The notes beneath the pieces were generated by a model that did no database searches, was not told the DNA's origin, and saw nothing but the letters and a program-made list of their open reading frames with translations. Source: Cordilura impudica (lineage: Eukaryota > Arthropoda > Insecta > Diptera > Scathophagidae). From it: 64,000 nucleotides of DNA. The translations under genes and the position numbers were made by a program. The stretch is taken from positions 62,001 through 126,000 of the forward strand of contig CAVMKG010000138.1 of NCBI GenBank assembly GCA_963682025.1. The letters are read 5' to 3'. Of this stretch, positions 47,634 to 58,272 are shown piece after piece (position 1 is the stretch's first letter; each line of letters starts with the position of its first letter).

Positions 47634-49239
47634 ATTGATTATTATTAAAAATGTAGTGTTTACAGCAATATATTCAGCATGCAAAAGTGTATTTTTACCC
47701 CTCAATGCTACATATTTTTATAGTAATTGCAGCTAACATATGTTCATTGTTATTGTTGTGCATGCTAGAACTCTAGTAGCTAAAGTGAAAAGTCTTACAT
47801 ACAAGGCAAATAAGTATAGTAGAGTGTGTAGTAAAATTTATAGCATTCGCAAATTTTAAAATTTTTTTGTGTGTGGTAATCAGCGTTCTACTGAAATGAA
47901 AGAAATTAGCAATAAAATCTTAAGTGATGATTTACATCATCTGACTAGCGGTGAATTGTGTGAAGAATATAATGAAGATCCAACATGCAGCAGCTATACC
48001 AAATCACTTGAATGAAACGAACTCGTCGACAATATAAATGAACATGTTGTTCCTCATCTTGGAAGCCATCCATCACCAATGAAGCGAAAATATTTAGAAA
48101 GGGATACATACTGCAAAAAACACTGCAAAATGTGGAAAGTATTTCAGATTCACTTGGAGGTGCTTCACTGTCAACTTTATCAGAAGAACTAAATAAAATT
48201 AAAGGTTATTACGAAGAAATTTTGGAGAACATGAAATATCAAATCGAAAACTGTTCAAATAATTTGGGTAAGCAAAAAATTTTATCTCTACTACCAAACA
48301 CTATGACACCTAAAGAGATAAGAGACATTTTTGGGCATGATTTATCTTACGATTTTATACAAAATAGCAAAGAAATCAAAAAAAAAACGAAGTTTTCTGA
48401 CATCGAATGCTCTAGCATGGACAGACGTAGTTTACATGAACAAATTTTGAGCACAATAGAATTGTTTTATGAAGATGATGAAATCAGCCGAATCATGCAA
48501 GGGTCACAGGACTCAATTGTAGTAATACAAGGGAACTTACGCGAATAAGCTGGTGCCACATCATTTCATAGCTAAGCGCCAGTCCTGATTCGTAAGTGAA
48601 AAAAAAAATTACATTGCTGCAAGAAGAAATGCTAATTCAAATGGATTTCGCTGAAAACTATGCGTTTGTTATACAAGATACCGTTCAATGATACCATTGG
48701 AAAATAAATAATTAATTAATTTATGTAATCATAAAATTGATTTTGATATATTCGCTGAATGGCACTTTTACGCAACCAGCCATGGAAAATTTGCATGTGA
48801 TGGTATAGGTGGGACATTGAAAAGAGGCGCTCGGATGTATAGTATAGCAAATAAAAAGCAAATTCAAACGGCGAAAGACCTTTATCATTGGGCTTCACAA
48901 ACTTTTAAGACCTCCATAGAAGTTGCTTATGCAGACGGTAATGACTACAACAAAACAAAAGAAGAGCTATTTTCAAGGTATAAAAATGCTAAAACTATTA
49001 CTGGAACTCAAAGCTTCCATTATTTTATACCTTTAGGTTAAACTTCACTAAATGTTAGCAAAAAATAAAAATAAAAAAAAAATTTTGAGGGCTAAGTCCA
49101 TATTTTTGGGGGTGTCTGAAAAATTTGATAATACGATTCATGCTCTAATCTATTAGAATTACCAAAAAATCTGTATAACTTCCAAAGTATAGCTACTTTA
49201 TCCTTTTTTGTCACACAAAGATATCAAAATATAAGGAAG

Positions 49240-49716
49240 TTAAGGTGGTGAGATGAATTTACTTAAAAAATTAATAAATAACGAATAAAAAAACACTATT
49301 TTAGTTTTTAGATATGTTATATATATTAAATAGACCTATTTAAAAAAATTTTTTTTTTAGAAAAAAAAAACTTGATCTTGGAGGTGTTTTCCAAGTTTAA
49401 ACTTTTATTTTTGGCAAAAAAATTTTTTCAGTGTAATATACAGTGTATGTTTTCGAAAACTGACTTACATACCTTTCTAATGGCACCAAGGTCTTTCAAA
49501 TCGGTTGAGTCATTCCATAGTAATCGCAGCTTAAAAGTATCTATTACCGTAATTTTTCGAATATTTCGATACCTTGCCACGCCCACACATTTTCAAAAAT
49601 GCAATTTATAAAAATGAGGTTGTGTTTCTATAGGTAAAATGTAGCTGTATGCAAAATTTCAATAAAAACTGAGAGGGTCGGGTTCAATGCATATCGGTTT
49701 TGATATCAAATTCATC
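49240..49716. repeat. Right terminal inverted repeat
   Basis: Inverse partner of 40005-40456. It ends ...AATTCATC at 49716 and is followed by the ATAT duplication. Confidence 0.85.
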
Positions 49717-50393
49717 ATATCGGGTGCTTTATTTATATGGGGACTAGGTCGAAAAATGGACCGATCCCGACCATATTTGCTAAGGTCACTTATATTTTGA
49801 AAAAATATATAAAAACTAAATTTGAGAAAAATATGTGCAATATTTTTGTTTTTTGATAGATTTAATTGAAGATTGGGAAGTAGCTCTCTATCGGGCCTAT
49901 GACTAAGAATTGTCCTATAGAGATTATTTTTGGACTACTGATTAACGGATATAATGAACACATACAAACCCACTTTCACTGAGATCTACATTGAAATTTG
50001 GATCTTATGGCAATCTAAGTGGATTTCATAGGGGTCATTTGTATGGGGACTAGGTCTTAACATGGACCGAATTTCACCGATTTCAACAGCGTTCATCCTC
50101 TGGTACATGGAAGCTTATATACCAAATTTCCGAACTGTAGTTTGGTTAAAATTTTACACGGACACACATACGGACAGACGGACGAATGGACGGACGGACG
50201 GACGGACGGACATCGCTAAATCGACTCGGAAAGTGATTCTGAATAGATCGGTATAATGAAAGATGGGTCTATGTCAAATATTTTTGGTACTTACAAACAG
50301 CAGCACAAAGTCAGTATACCCAAACCACATAGTGGTATAGGGTATAAAAAGTTCTTTTATGTAAGTTATTTTGTGAGTTTAGAAATAAAAAAG

Positions 50394-51325
50394 CCACAGT
50401 TATTTTTCAACGTAAAAAAAGGTTGGCAGAAACTCTTAAAATGAGAGTTTTATTTTGCGGTCATAAAATAAAACTCTTTTGAGGAGTTTTTTTCGTAAAA
50501 AAAAAACTCTTTTCATGTAAATTGACACCCAAATAAAAAAATATGTGGGTTTTTAGTTTGTTATTGTTCGATTCGTATTATTAAATTGCTTATTTTTAAT
50601 TTTTCTGAGTCTAAAAAATAATAATAGATCAACCGTCGACAAGCAGGGAAGATTTAGGATCTTCACCGGATGTTTTCCCATCTTCCCCTTATGTTTGCGA
50701 TATATCTCAGAGACTAGATTTGAACGCTCTAAAAGTAGGTAGGGCATAAGAAAGCGATGCAAATGATAACGGGGATAAGAAAATAAAAGTTTCTATGAAA
50801 TCGATAATTTTTCTTCAAGGCAAAAAAATATATTATCCTTATTTATATAGATTGGCCAAAACTGTACAGGTAACCCAGCTAAGCGTTAACACCCATACCT
50901 ATACGTATCTTCTACTCTGCTAGTAAATAATCATACGCCTTGACTATGTTGTGTGTTATTCAAAAAGATCGATCGGATGAGAGTAAATAACTTTTAGATC
51001 ACTCCGTGACTATGCGTGACTCTGCGTGACTACCCCAAAATAGTTTCAGATCAATTGCATGAGGGGGAATGGGGTTGCCCCATGGCAGACAGACAGACAG
51101 GTCAAAAGTCGGGACATCAGAATTCGTTTTGGAGGTATGGTTCCTCGGGCAAAGTTTCTTATTTTGATCCCTAGAATAAGATTTTGCTTTTTAAATCGAC
51201 CTGCCCTACTGCACACACTATCCGTATAAATAAACAAAATGAGTTTTATTTTAGACGGAAGATATAAAACTCCTCAAAAGAGTTTTATTTTATTATGGCA
51301 ATATAAAACTCCCTTTTAACTGTGG
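50394..51325. mobile_element. ~930-bp inverted-repeat element (CCACAGTTA ends)
   Basis: The left end CCACAGTTATTTTTCAACG and the reverse complement of the right end, CCACAGTTAAAAGGGAG, start alike. Further in, AAATAAAACTCTTTTGAGGA occurs in both arms in inverse orientation (about 50467-50487 and 51265-51290). The interior (50550-51230) is unrelated and non-coding. No target duplication was recognised. Probably a non-autonomous DNA transposon, superfamily unknown. Confidence 0.5.
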
Positions 51326-51580
51326 AGTTGAGATCATTTTTTTTAAAGATCGCCACAGATTCTGAGAGAGCACTTCAATACGAATTTATTGATATATTGG
51401 TCTCCGTCGAGTGTAATATGGAGAGTTTTCGAGTTTAGATTTTCTGGATACTTTATTTACGTTCCCTGACTTAAACAAATGTTCCGAGGATTCGAAAAAT
51501 AGACGCCGTCGAAGGTGGATTATATCGATGGGGAATTATTTTGAAGGCAATTCATTTAGTAGAATGTATAAAGATTTTTC

Positions 51581-52228
51581 GTTTGTTAGTTTTTAGTCAT
51601 TTTTCAGACATATTGCAATTAATGCAAATTTTAATTTTGTTTTAAATGGTACATGGTAAAGAAGAAGAAAGCATATATTTCAAAAATTCATAACTGCACT
51701 GTATTCTTAATCGGACCGGTTTCTGGCATTTCAGCCTTCATCAGCGATTTATTGAACATTGTGATAATTGTTATGTTTTAATTGAATAGATTGTTTCTAT
51801 ATGAAAATTTTTTCTACTTAGGGCGGCCGTGAGGTTTTGAACCATGAACCTTCACATACACTCGTACTTGCACTTTTTTGGTCAGCGCTTTAACACACTC
51901 ACCTAAAGTCAGGCCTACGAGCAGCGTGGTTAGATTCAGTTTTCGTACCATACAGCTTTACTTTGTATTAATTTCAGAAGATACAACTCTGTCCAAACAA
52001 ACAATCGTTATTTTTGAATTTTGAATATTTTTTTACATTTATAGTTCTAATTTCCACTATTCTCAGTTTTCGTAAGAGTTGTCGTATGTGATGTACGGTT
52101 TTGTACATACCTACATATGCACTTTTACATATATTTGAGATGACGCTTTTGAAGCGAAGAACATTTTTTTGTTTGTTAGTTTTTAGTCATTTTTCAGACA
52201 TATTGCAATTAATGCAAATTTTAATTTT
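51581..52228. repeat. 58-bp perfect direct repeat enclosing 532 bp
   Basis: Bases 51581-51638 and 52171-52228 are identical (start GTTTGTTAGTTTTTAGTCAT, end GCAAATTTTAATTTT). The enclosed stretch contains a hammerhead-like motif at 51709-51749 and no gene. Either a segmental duplication or a long target duplication around an insertion. Confidence 0.8.
51709..51749 (-). ncRNA. Second hammerhead-like motif (degenerate)
   Basis: The minus strand reads AATCGCTGATGAAGGCTGAA then ATGCCAGAAACCGGTCCGATT. CTGATGA and GAAAC boxes are present with a GGC/GCC stem II. A GGTC lies after GAAAC, and outer AATCG/CGATT pairing forms stem I. An extra A next to GAAAC breaks the canonical stem II closing pair. 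Such motifs are known in Penelope-like elements, but no reverse transcriptase is nearby. Confidence 0.35.
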
Positions 52229-54239
52229 TTTCATTTTATAAAAAAATTCATCGTCTCATTTTACCGCATTCATTTTACCATTTATGACGTGCAGTTTGTA
52301 CAGGCTAAGACATGCGGATCGTAGGCCGTCATTAAGTTCAAACAGAAAAGGATTCTTAGGCGATCGGCACATTAAAAATATTTTATCTGCCAACATCAGT
52401 ACAACCATGCTACACCCCGGCCATAGAGTTGAATAGGTTATAAAGAAATTGGTACCTGAATTCTAGTATTGTAAAAGCCAGGCCCTCATGCTTCAATTCA
52501 GTTTAGGCTCATTTTTTTTATGTCCAATATCATTGGAATTTGATAGTTTTTTTAATATAAACCCCTATTTGTAATACGTCAAATGGTTTAATTCTTTATT
52601 TTCTTAAGGTTGCTTGGCCAGTCCCTTATTTTTTATTAAAATATCTTTTACTACTACTATTTTGCATAGACAATAAAGTCTAATTTTTATTTATTTTATT
52701 ATATATTTCCAGGTGAGTCAACTATAAAATAAACCGAAACGTACAAGGAAAGGGATACATTGCTTTTCAAGGTAAATTAAATGTTGAAAGCCTAATAAAA
52801 TGCCAATTTATAAGTTTTTTATTTACACTATTTGTATATTGTTATTTACCTTCTTTAAACGTAGTTTTTTGCTGTTTGAAATTTGTCATTTTTCTTCGAC
52901 ATTTTATGTCTGAATTGTAATAAATTACTCACAGTTAAATGACGTTTTTTTTTTTGTAAAATGGGTTATCCTTCGTCTGTTCAAGTGTAGCAAATTACTC
53001 AAATTGTTAATAAATATGAATACCTGTCTACTTTGTTTTTTCTCACAATTTATCACTTTTAATTTTTACTAACTGATGGCTAGTTTGTTGTACTTATATT
53101 TGCTTATAGTTGTTGTTGTTGTATGACTGACACAGGCGTTGACACATGTATTCATTAATTAATATTTGCATACGATAATTTTTTATATTACTTCTTTTTT
53201 TCATTTCGTTTTTTACTTGATAGCTATTCTGTGTTGTCCATGAATTTAATAATTAAGTTATTTGTGTTAATTTAAAAACATACAAAAGAGAGATATTGTA
53301 ATGTGACACGCAATCCTTAGACTTAAAGTGCAAATGTAAAAACAGTTAAGAGTTTTAAGTGTAGTGGCGACTAGTTCTCTATTAGCATATTTTCTTTATG
53401 ACCAAAAATAACAACAAGTATGACTTGTTTTTCAGAAAGGGCGTTGTTTTCAGCTTTGACTTGTATGTTTAAATAGGAAAATAATAATGTTTGCTTTAGC
53501 CTACAATTGTCATGCCAACATAAGGTTTTCTTACAAATTTAGTAATAATATTTAGTGCATTTTTCCTGGAGGTTTTAGAGAGTTTTTATTATTTTCTTTA
53601 ATAACTTAAACAATTAAAATGTTATTAAAAATTAAATGCATTATCCATTAGATATTTAATAAAATTATAAGACTTACAGATTATATTGGTATTGTTATTT
53701 ATAACGGTAGCTCACAGTGATTTGGTCTATAACCTAACATCGAAAATAGTTTATGTCATGAATATTGACAAAATATGTTTCCTTTGAAAAGAAGAAGAAA
53801 AAAATACTAATAAAATATTTGTACTATACCATCATTTTCAACAAACCATGAAAATCCCATTGGTTTCCTAACTATGCTTTCAAAAGCGCTGGGCCTGTAT
53901 CTGAAGTTAATATTTTTGAGACACGTTAAGTTTTTGTGCTACGGTAGGGCAAGTCCTAACCCCATAATGTTAACTAAATCAATATTTATTTTAGGGAGGG
54001 TCGGATTCTATTATGTATAATGGACCCATATTACTTTTTCGAGAGCAACATTATACTTTGAGACCTATCACCTCCGGACCCTCCTTCCAAATATTATGAC
54101 TTTTATATAACTTTATCCAAATAGTTGTGTTGATATATATTTCAATAACAGAAGGATTTTTTTTTCTTAATAGTGAAACGAAACTCAATATGTAATTTTA
54201 CAAACAAATTTTATTTCCCATTTAATAATTTATTGCAAA
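52229..54239. other. No gene seen
   Basis: About 2 kb of AT-rich sequence with no coding signal or recognised element. GTTGTTGTTGTATG near 53110 is a short microsatellite. GGAGGGTC at about 53995 and GACCCTCC at about 54077 are inverse, but too short to interpret. Confidence 0.5.
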
Positions 54240-54600
54240 GCTAAAGCGTGACCCTGACTGAAGCACGGATTTTCCAAATTCAAGCCGCCGTCTTTATTGG
54301 CTCACATTGGAATTTGTTGATTGGCATTAGATATGTCAGATGAATCGCGAATTGTGAGACTTTCAATGCAATTGAATAATCTGTTGTAATCATCGCGATC
54401 CTTGGCAGTATATTATGCTCTAATTTTAATTTGCTACTGACAATTGTCGATTCAATAATTTTACCCTATATTTGCTTGATAACGAACCACGCTCCCTTAT
54501 AGAATTTTGGTGCATTTAGGTTTCGAGCAACTTTCAAGATCAAATTATGTGGTGGAAGACACTGCAAATCAAGTCAATTTAAAAAGTAGGTTCGAAAATT
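54240..54600 (-). pseudogene. Helitron helicase C-terminal fragment
   Basis: On the minus strand: PHNLILKVARNLNAPKFYKG, then KIIESTIVSSKLKLEHNILP, RIAMITTDYS and LMPINKFQCE. This follows the order of the helicase end in Helitrons (compare NLNQQRLCNSTRL, IEATILTGKYKGENVLIPRI in the 821-3789 element). It is truncated on both sides, with stops. Confidence 0.7.
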
Positions 54601-54900
54601 CATTCCTTCATCTTCTTCCATAATAACAGATTACGTCATACAAATTTGCAAAGCTTTCCCTCTCATAATACTCTAGATATGTGATATTCAATAATTTGCT
54701 TGTAAGCGTGGTCAATGTCCATTTATCCGATTCCGCCCATTTTCGTCGCGGCCACTCATAGCAGCATCAGAGGACCTCACACAATTTTCCAAAGCTCCCC
54801 CTGTCAACATACTCGAGAGATGTGATACTGTATAGAAGGTGCTACGCCTACCGATCCAATATCGCCCATTTTGAGCAAAACTACTCACACTAAAAAATTC
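54601..54900. repeat. Copies of the ~140-bp repeat found at 1-827
   Basis: About two units. The sequence 'CAAATTTGCAAAGCTTTCCC..CTCATAATACTCTAGATATGTGATATT' and 'CCGATTCCGCCCATTTTCGTCGC' match units at the window start. It adjoins the Helitron helicase fragment, linking this repeat to Helitrons. Confidence 0.75.
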
Positions 54901-55353
54901 GTCATAAACAGCGAGAGAGTCGGTCGTGTTTTAAATGAGCTCTGGTTTATTGCATATTTAAAATAAAAATTGTGTTTAAAAATATACTAAATATACACCA
55001 AAATCTTTTGAATTAAATTCTCCATATGAAACTATATTTAAAAAATAAAAATAATTAAAAGAAGAAAGCTTAAAACAATAAAAAAAACTTTTTTTGTTTT
55101 AAAGTAAAATTTTTGAAAATCAGCATAAACATAAATAAACGAAAGAAACCGCCAAATAAATAAAACCAAACAAATAATAAAGAGCGAAATGAAAAATAAG
55201 AAAAACAACACTATAAAAAATCAAAACAAAATATACTCTAAACCACTCTTCAGAAATTATAAATAAAAACTACCAAGCAATAGCTTAAATAACAAAAGAA
55301 AACGCAATAAAAAAGTGCATCGATATTTAAAATAAAAAACAACAACAAAACTA

Positions 55354-56358
55354 ATGTATAGACCACGAAGAAAACTTTTAAACAAAAAACTAAATAACAA
55401 ATCCAACGATAATACAATCGAAGAAATAAACAATATGCAAGAGTTAAACGAAAACACAACAGAAACAACAACACCACCTAAAAATACTCCCACACAAAAA
55501 CATCTAAGAGAAGTATTGCAAAGCTCTCTTATAGGTAAAACACCTCGTCTAACAAATAGAGAGTCACCTCTTAAGATCATTACGATGATGGATAGACGGT
55601 TTGATAAACTAACAGAGCAAATACAAGATATGATACAAAATAAATTTAAAGAATACAAAGAAGAACTTTTAAGTGAAATTGACAAGAGACTTAATTTAAT
55701 ACAAAGTGATTTACATGCAATAAGTAACAGAGTAACATTATTAGAAACAACTACAATTAATGCAATTAAAGAGAGTGTAACCAAACTAGAGTCAGAAACT
55801 TCTGAGTTTAAGAATATGAAAAATTAAATAATCGAACTAAAAAGAAGATTTTTAAAACAAGATAATTCAATAGTCGCCTGTGGTATACGAATACGTGGTG
55901 TACCGTACTATGATAAAGAAAATTTGTTTGACATTTTTAGTCATATTTGTAATTCTTTAAATATTGCAACGCCTCAAGTTGATAACATATATAGACTTCA
56001 AAAAATATACAAAGCTAACAAACAATATTCACCAAAAGATGAAGTTATTGTCGTAAGAATGCATTCGCCATATGAAAAAAATTTTCTTTTAAAAACAATT
56101 GCGAAATATAGACGTGATAATAAGACTGCGTTATGTCTCAAACACGCTGGTTTTGAAAGTGCCGAACTAATTTACGTCAACGAAAACTTAACGCCTCACA
56201 ACCATAAAATATTTCAATCTGCATTAAAATTGAAGACAGACAAAATAATAAAAAGTGCATTCACTTTGCATGGTCTTGTGTATATAAAAAAGCAAGACTC
56301 TGAAGATCCAATACAAATCGAATTTCTTGATGAACTACCACAGCTTTTTCGAGACTAA
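55354..56358 (+). pseudogene. LINE ORF1 with coiled coil and FP25K-like domain
   Basis: 334 codons with a single in-frame TAA at 55825. Residues 1-60 are basic and polar. About 75-155 form a coiled coil (DKLTEQIQDMIQNKFKEYKE, SDLHAISNRVTLLETTTI). From about 170 the sequence IRIRGVPYYDKENLFDIFSH, then VIVVRMHSPYEKNFLLKTIA and LIYVNENLTPHNHKIFQSAL resembles the baculovirus-FP-type domain found in insect LINE ORF1 proteins. Such proteins bind element RNA and chaperone it. Start chosen at ATG 55354 (MYRPRRKLLNKK). One nonsense codon only, so it decayed recently. Confidence 0.78.
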
Positions 56359-56540
56359 AATATCATCGTACATGAACTTTACTTTTATTATTTATATTAA
56401 TGAACTTTTTATTAGTACCTTCATAAATGTCAATATAAATAAATTTAAAACAATTCTTTTCTTATATGTAATAAAACCAATAATTTTTACTGTTAATGCT
56501 GTCGTTGCCGTTAGGGTATTTATTTTCTTTTATCTAATAT

Positions 56541-57505
56541 ATGACCTCAATAGGTGTTAATAGATTACATTCCGAGGACGTTACTGCCTCCATGGTTAAA
56601 GTTCTTGGAAAACAGAGTAAAGAACTTAAAATATGCCATATAAATGCTCAAAGTCTTTTTAGTAAAATTGATGAATTCAGACATATCTTTGAAAACTCTG
56701 ACTTAAATATCATATGTGTATCTGAAACATGGATTTGTGATTCGATAACAGATGCTGTGGTCTCTATGAAAGGCTATAAATTATATAGAAATGACAGAGA
56801 AGATGGATATGGCGGCGTGGCGATCTATGTCAAACGTGGACTGGCTTGTAAAGTTAGAACCAGAAGTGGTGAAAACTCCAACGATAAAGTTGAATACATT
56901 TTTCTTGAAGCATGTAGTGACGGAAGAAAGTTACTGATTGGTAGTGTGTATCGGCCCAATAATAGAATTGATCTTACTAACTTTTACAAAATATTGGAAG
57001 ATATAACTCCACTTTATAATGATCTTACTAACTTTTACAAAATATTGGAAGATATAACTCCACTTTATAATGACGTAGTAATTGCAGGAGATTTTAATTC
57101 AAATCTACTAGCTGACACAAGTTTAATCATAAATATGAAATCTTTTGGTTTTAACCCAATGAATATAAATACTCCTACTCATTTCTCATCAACCACTAGC
57201 ACACTAATTGATCTGTTTTTGTGTCCAATGAATCAAACATTCTACTATATGATCAATTATCAGCATCGTGTTTTTCCAGACACGATCTTATTTTCTTGGC
57301 ATACAACTTTCCACTCCAAATTCCTACTAACGAAATATATTTTCGTAATTTCAAACGCGCTAACCAATATATTTTAAGGGAAGAATATAACAAAATAGAC
57401 TGGAGCTGTATATATAATATGTTATCGGTTCATGATCAATTAGCATTTTTGGAATATAATGTTTCAGATCTATACAACATAATTGTGCCAATACAAACAA
57501 AGACA
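56541..57505 (+). pseudogene. LINE ORF2: endonuclease domain and linker
   Basis: From ATG 56541 (MTSIGVNRLHSEDV). APE-type endonuclease motifs: ICHINAQSLFSKIDEF, IICVSETWI (metal-binding Glu), YGGVAIYVKRG, IGSVYRPNN, VIAGDFNSNL and THFSSTTSTLIDLF. A 51-bp perfect tandem duplication (56970-57020, 57021-57071) repeats LTNFYKILEDITPLYND without changing frame. Near 57216 a one-base loss shifts the frame; the rest continues as VSNESNILLYDQLSASCFSR, where the final SDH catalytic motif is now SRHD. ORF2 then stops at the R1-like insertion point (57505) within 'IVPIQTKT' and resumes at 63332. Confidence 0.85.
56970..57071 (+). repeat. Perfect 51-bp tandem duplication in ORF2
   Basis: Two identical copies (start GATCTTACTAACTTTTACAA) adding 17 residues between 'YRPNNRID' and 'VVIAGDFN'. 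Zero differences imply a recent event. Confidence 0.95.
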
Positions 57506-58272
57506 GATGTGTTCAAGATTCACGTGAGTACCTGCCACGGTGGCCTGACCTCACGGTGCACTTAACACCGGGTGGAAACTATGCGTCCACCGGCGCCCTC
57601 GCAGTACGAGTACCAATTTGAGGCATGCATTTGGGCATGACCTCCCCCTTGGATGAGGAGCGGAGTACTATCTAAAACTTCTACCGATCTATGGATCACG
57701 GCACCCGGTCGCAATGCAACTCCACACCGAGCTTGCGCTCCACCCGCGATTTGGGTCTAAACCACAGCCACCACGATGCTCCCATACGGGGCCGCACCAC
57801 TGCCAGGCTGGAATAAAATTCCAGGGGCTCCTGACACCCGTGGTACCAGAATAAAGCCTCCGGTCAGGCTTCGTAGCCGAAGCTACTACCAGTTGAACTC
57901 CAAACAGTTCGGGACTGGTGGCCCTGGACGACAAAACATATAGACATAAAAAGACAAAGGACAAAACACTGAACAGCCGCACTCTGAGTTAGCATGTGCC
58001 CCCTCAGTAGCAGCACACAAAAGGACAACAATAACGTAGCAACACATAAAACAACAGAACAAACGCGCAGGAACAGCAGGTAGCAGCAACAACAGCAAAC
58101 AGCAGGGAGAGAGCTGAAGACGGTGCACCGTTGTGGAGGGACAGATACCGATGTATCAGCCCCCGTCAACAGTCATACTCATATCTGAGATCCAGGCACG
58201 ACGATGTGCACTACTGGAGCGACCACCCATTGGCAGTTAAGCACCACCACGGATGCCCGCATCAGAGGCCAC
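57506..58272 (-). other. 3' untranslated region of the R1-like element
   Basis: 767 bp after the ORF2 stop, GC-rich, without a poly-A tail at the junction. Minus-strand open frames here are short and Cys/Leu-rich, and are not supported as genes. Confidence 0.65.

Larger units (their letters stand above)
41052..47873 (-). mobile_element. CACTA/CMC-like DNA transposon, apparently intact
   Basis: Termini are the 13-bp inverted repeat CACACAAAAAAAT (41052-41064 and reverse of 47861-47873), flanked by TG at 41050-41051 and 47874-47875. Removing the element and one TG restores an open frame in the interrupted gene, which confirms the boundaries. Content on the minus strand: a spliced 507-aa gene (44718-47633) and an 800-aa transposase-like ORF (42301-44703), both without disabling mutations. 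An 86-bp subterminal array lies next to the left end. CAC termini, short inverted repeats, subterminal repeats, 2-3-bp duplications and two proteins fit the CACTA (EnSpm/CMC) group, but this is inference. Confidence 0.75.
40874..49041 (+). pseudogene. Decayed transposase-like gene of the long-TIR element
   Basis: Part 1 (40874-41051) starts MESTNFVFSYLRNF, then after a frameshift reads KEAALITVYIPAVSNIGRFR and CESCRFKLKKAV. Part 2 (47876-49041) continues in frame from part 1 once the inner transposon is removed: NGNQRSTEMKEISNKILSDD. It then meets a TGA (near 48015), a frameshift (near 48115), a 138-residue open stretch with FYEDDEISRIMQGSQDS, then LIQMDFAENYAFVIQDTVQ and HFYATSHGKFACDGIGGTLK to a stop after FHYFIPLG. 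I recall full-length relatives with three acidic residues in 'DFAENY', 'SDG..QYK' and 'CDGIGG'; the middle one is deleted here. An initiator-like TCAGTT lies at about 40800. Family unnamed to my knowledge. Confidence 0.65.
40005..49716 (+). mobile_element. DNA transposon with ~450-bp terminal inverted repeats
   Basis: Terminal inverted repeats are 40005-40456 and 49240-49716, starting GATGGATTTCATATCAAAAC and, on the other side, GATGAATTTGATATCAAAAC. They share long blocks such as ATTTTGCATACAGCTACATT and GATTACTATGGAATGACTCA. The target duplication is ATAT. Between the repeats is a decayed plus-strand transposase-like gene (40874-49041) interrupted by another transposon (41052-47873). Without that insertion the element is about 2.9 kb, a normal size. 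The superfamily is not assigned; a TTAA- or 4-bp-duplicating group is possible. Confidence 0.82.
39849..50346 (-). mobile_element. HINE family B copy split by a 9.7-kb transposon
   Basis: The hairpin end (GTAGTCGGTCTAGACCGACC on plus) and adjoining sequence occupy 39849-40004. The rest, up to the GGTATAGGGTATAAAAA start, occupies 49717-50346. Aligned with other copies, the break falls within 'GCTCATAT/CGGGTGC' and carries a 4-bp duplication ATAT (40001-40004 and 49717-49720). Between the parts is the long-inverted-repeat element 40005-49716. The right part holds a long (GGAC)n run at 50172-50211. Confidence 0.8.
54901..57505 (+). mobile_element. CR1/Jockey-like LINE, left part
   Basis: Carries ORF1 (55354-56358) and the start of ORF2 (56541-57505). 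The other part is 63332-64000, after the R1-like insertion. The 5' boundary is set approximately by the end of the Helitron repeats; GCGAGAGAGTCGGTCGTG near 54914 could be the element start. The 3' end lies beyond the window. Confidence 0.8.

Noticed and set aside
55257..55784. 175-residue minus-strand open frame
   Set aside because: Antisense of LINE ORF1; Leu/Ser/Phe-rich shadow without motifs.
57689..58169. Short minus-strand open frames after ORF2 of the R1-like element
   Set aside because: They lie in the 3' untranslated region, are Cys/Leu/Val-rich without motifs, and overlap each other in different frames.
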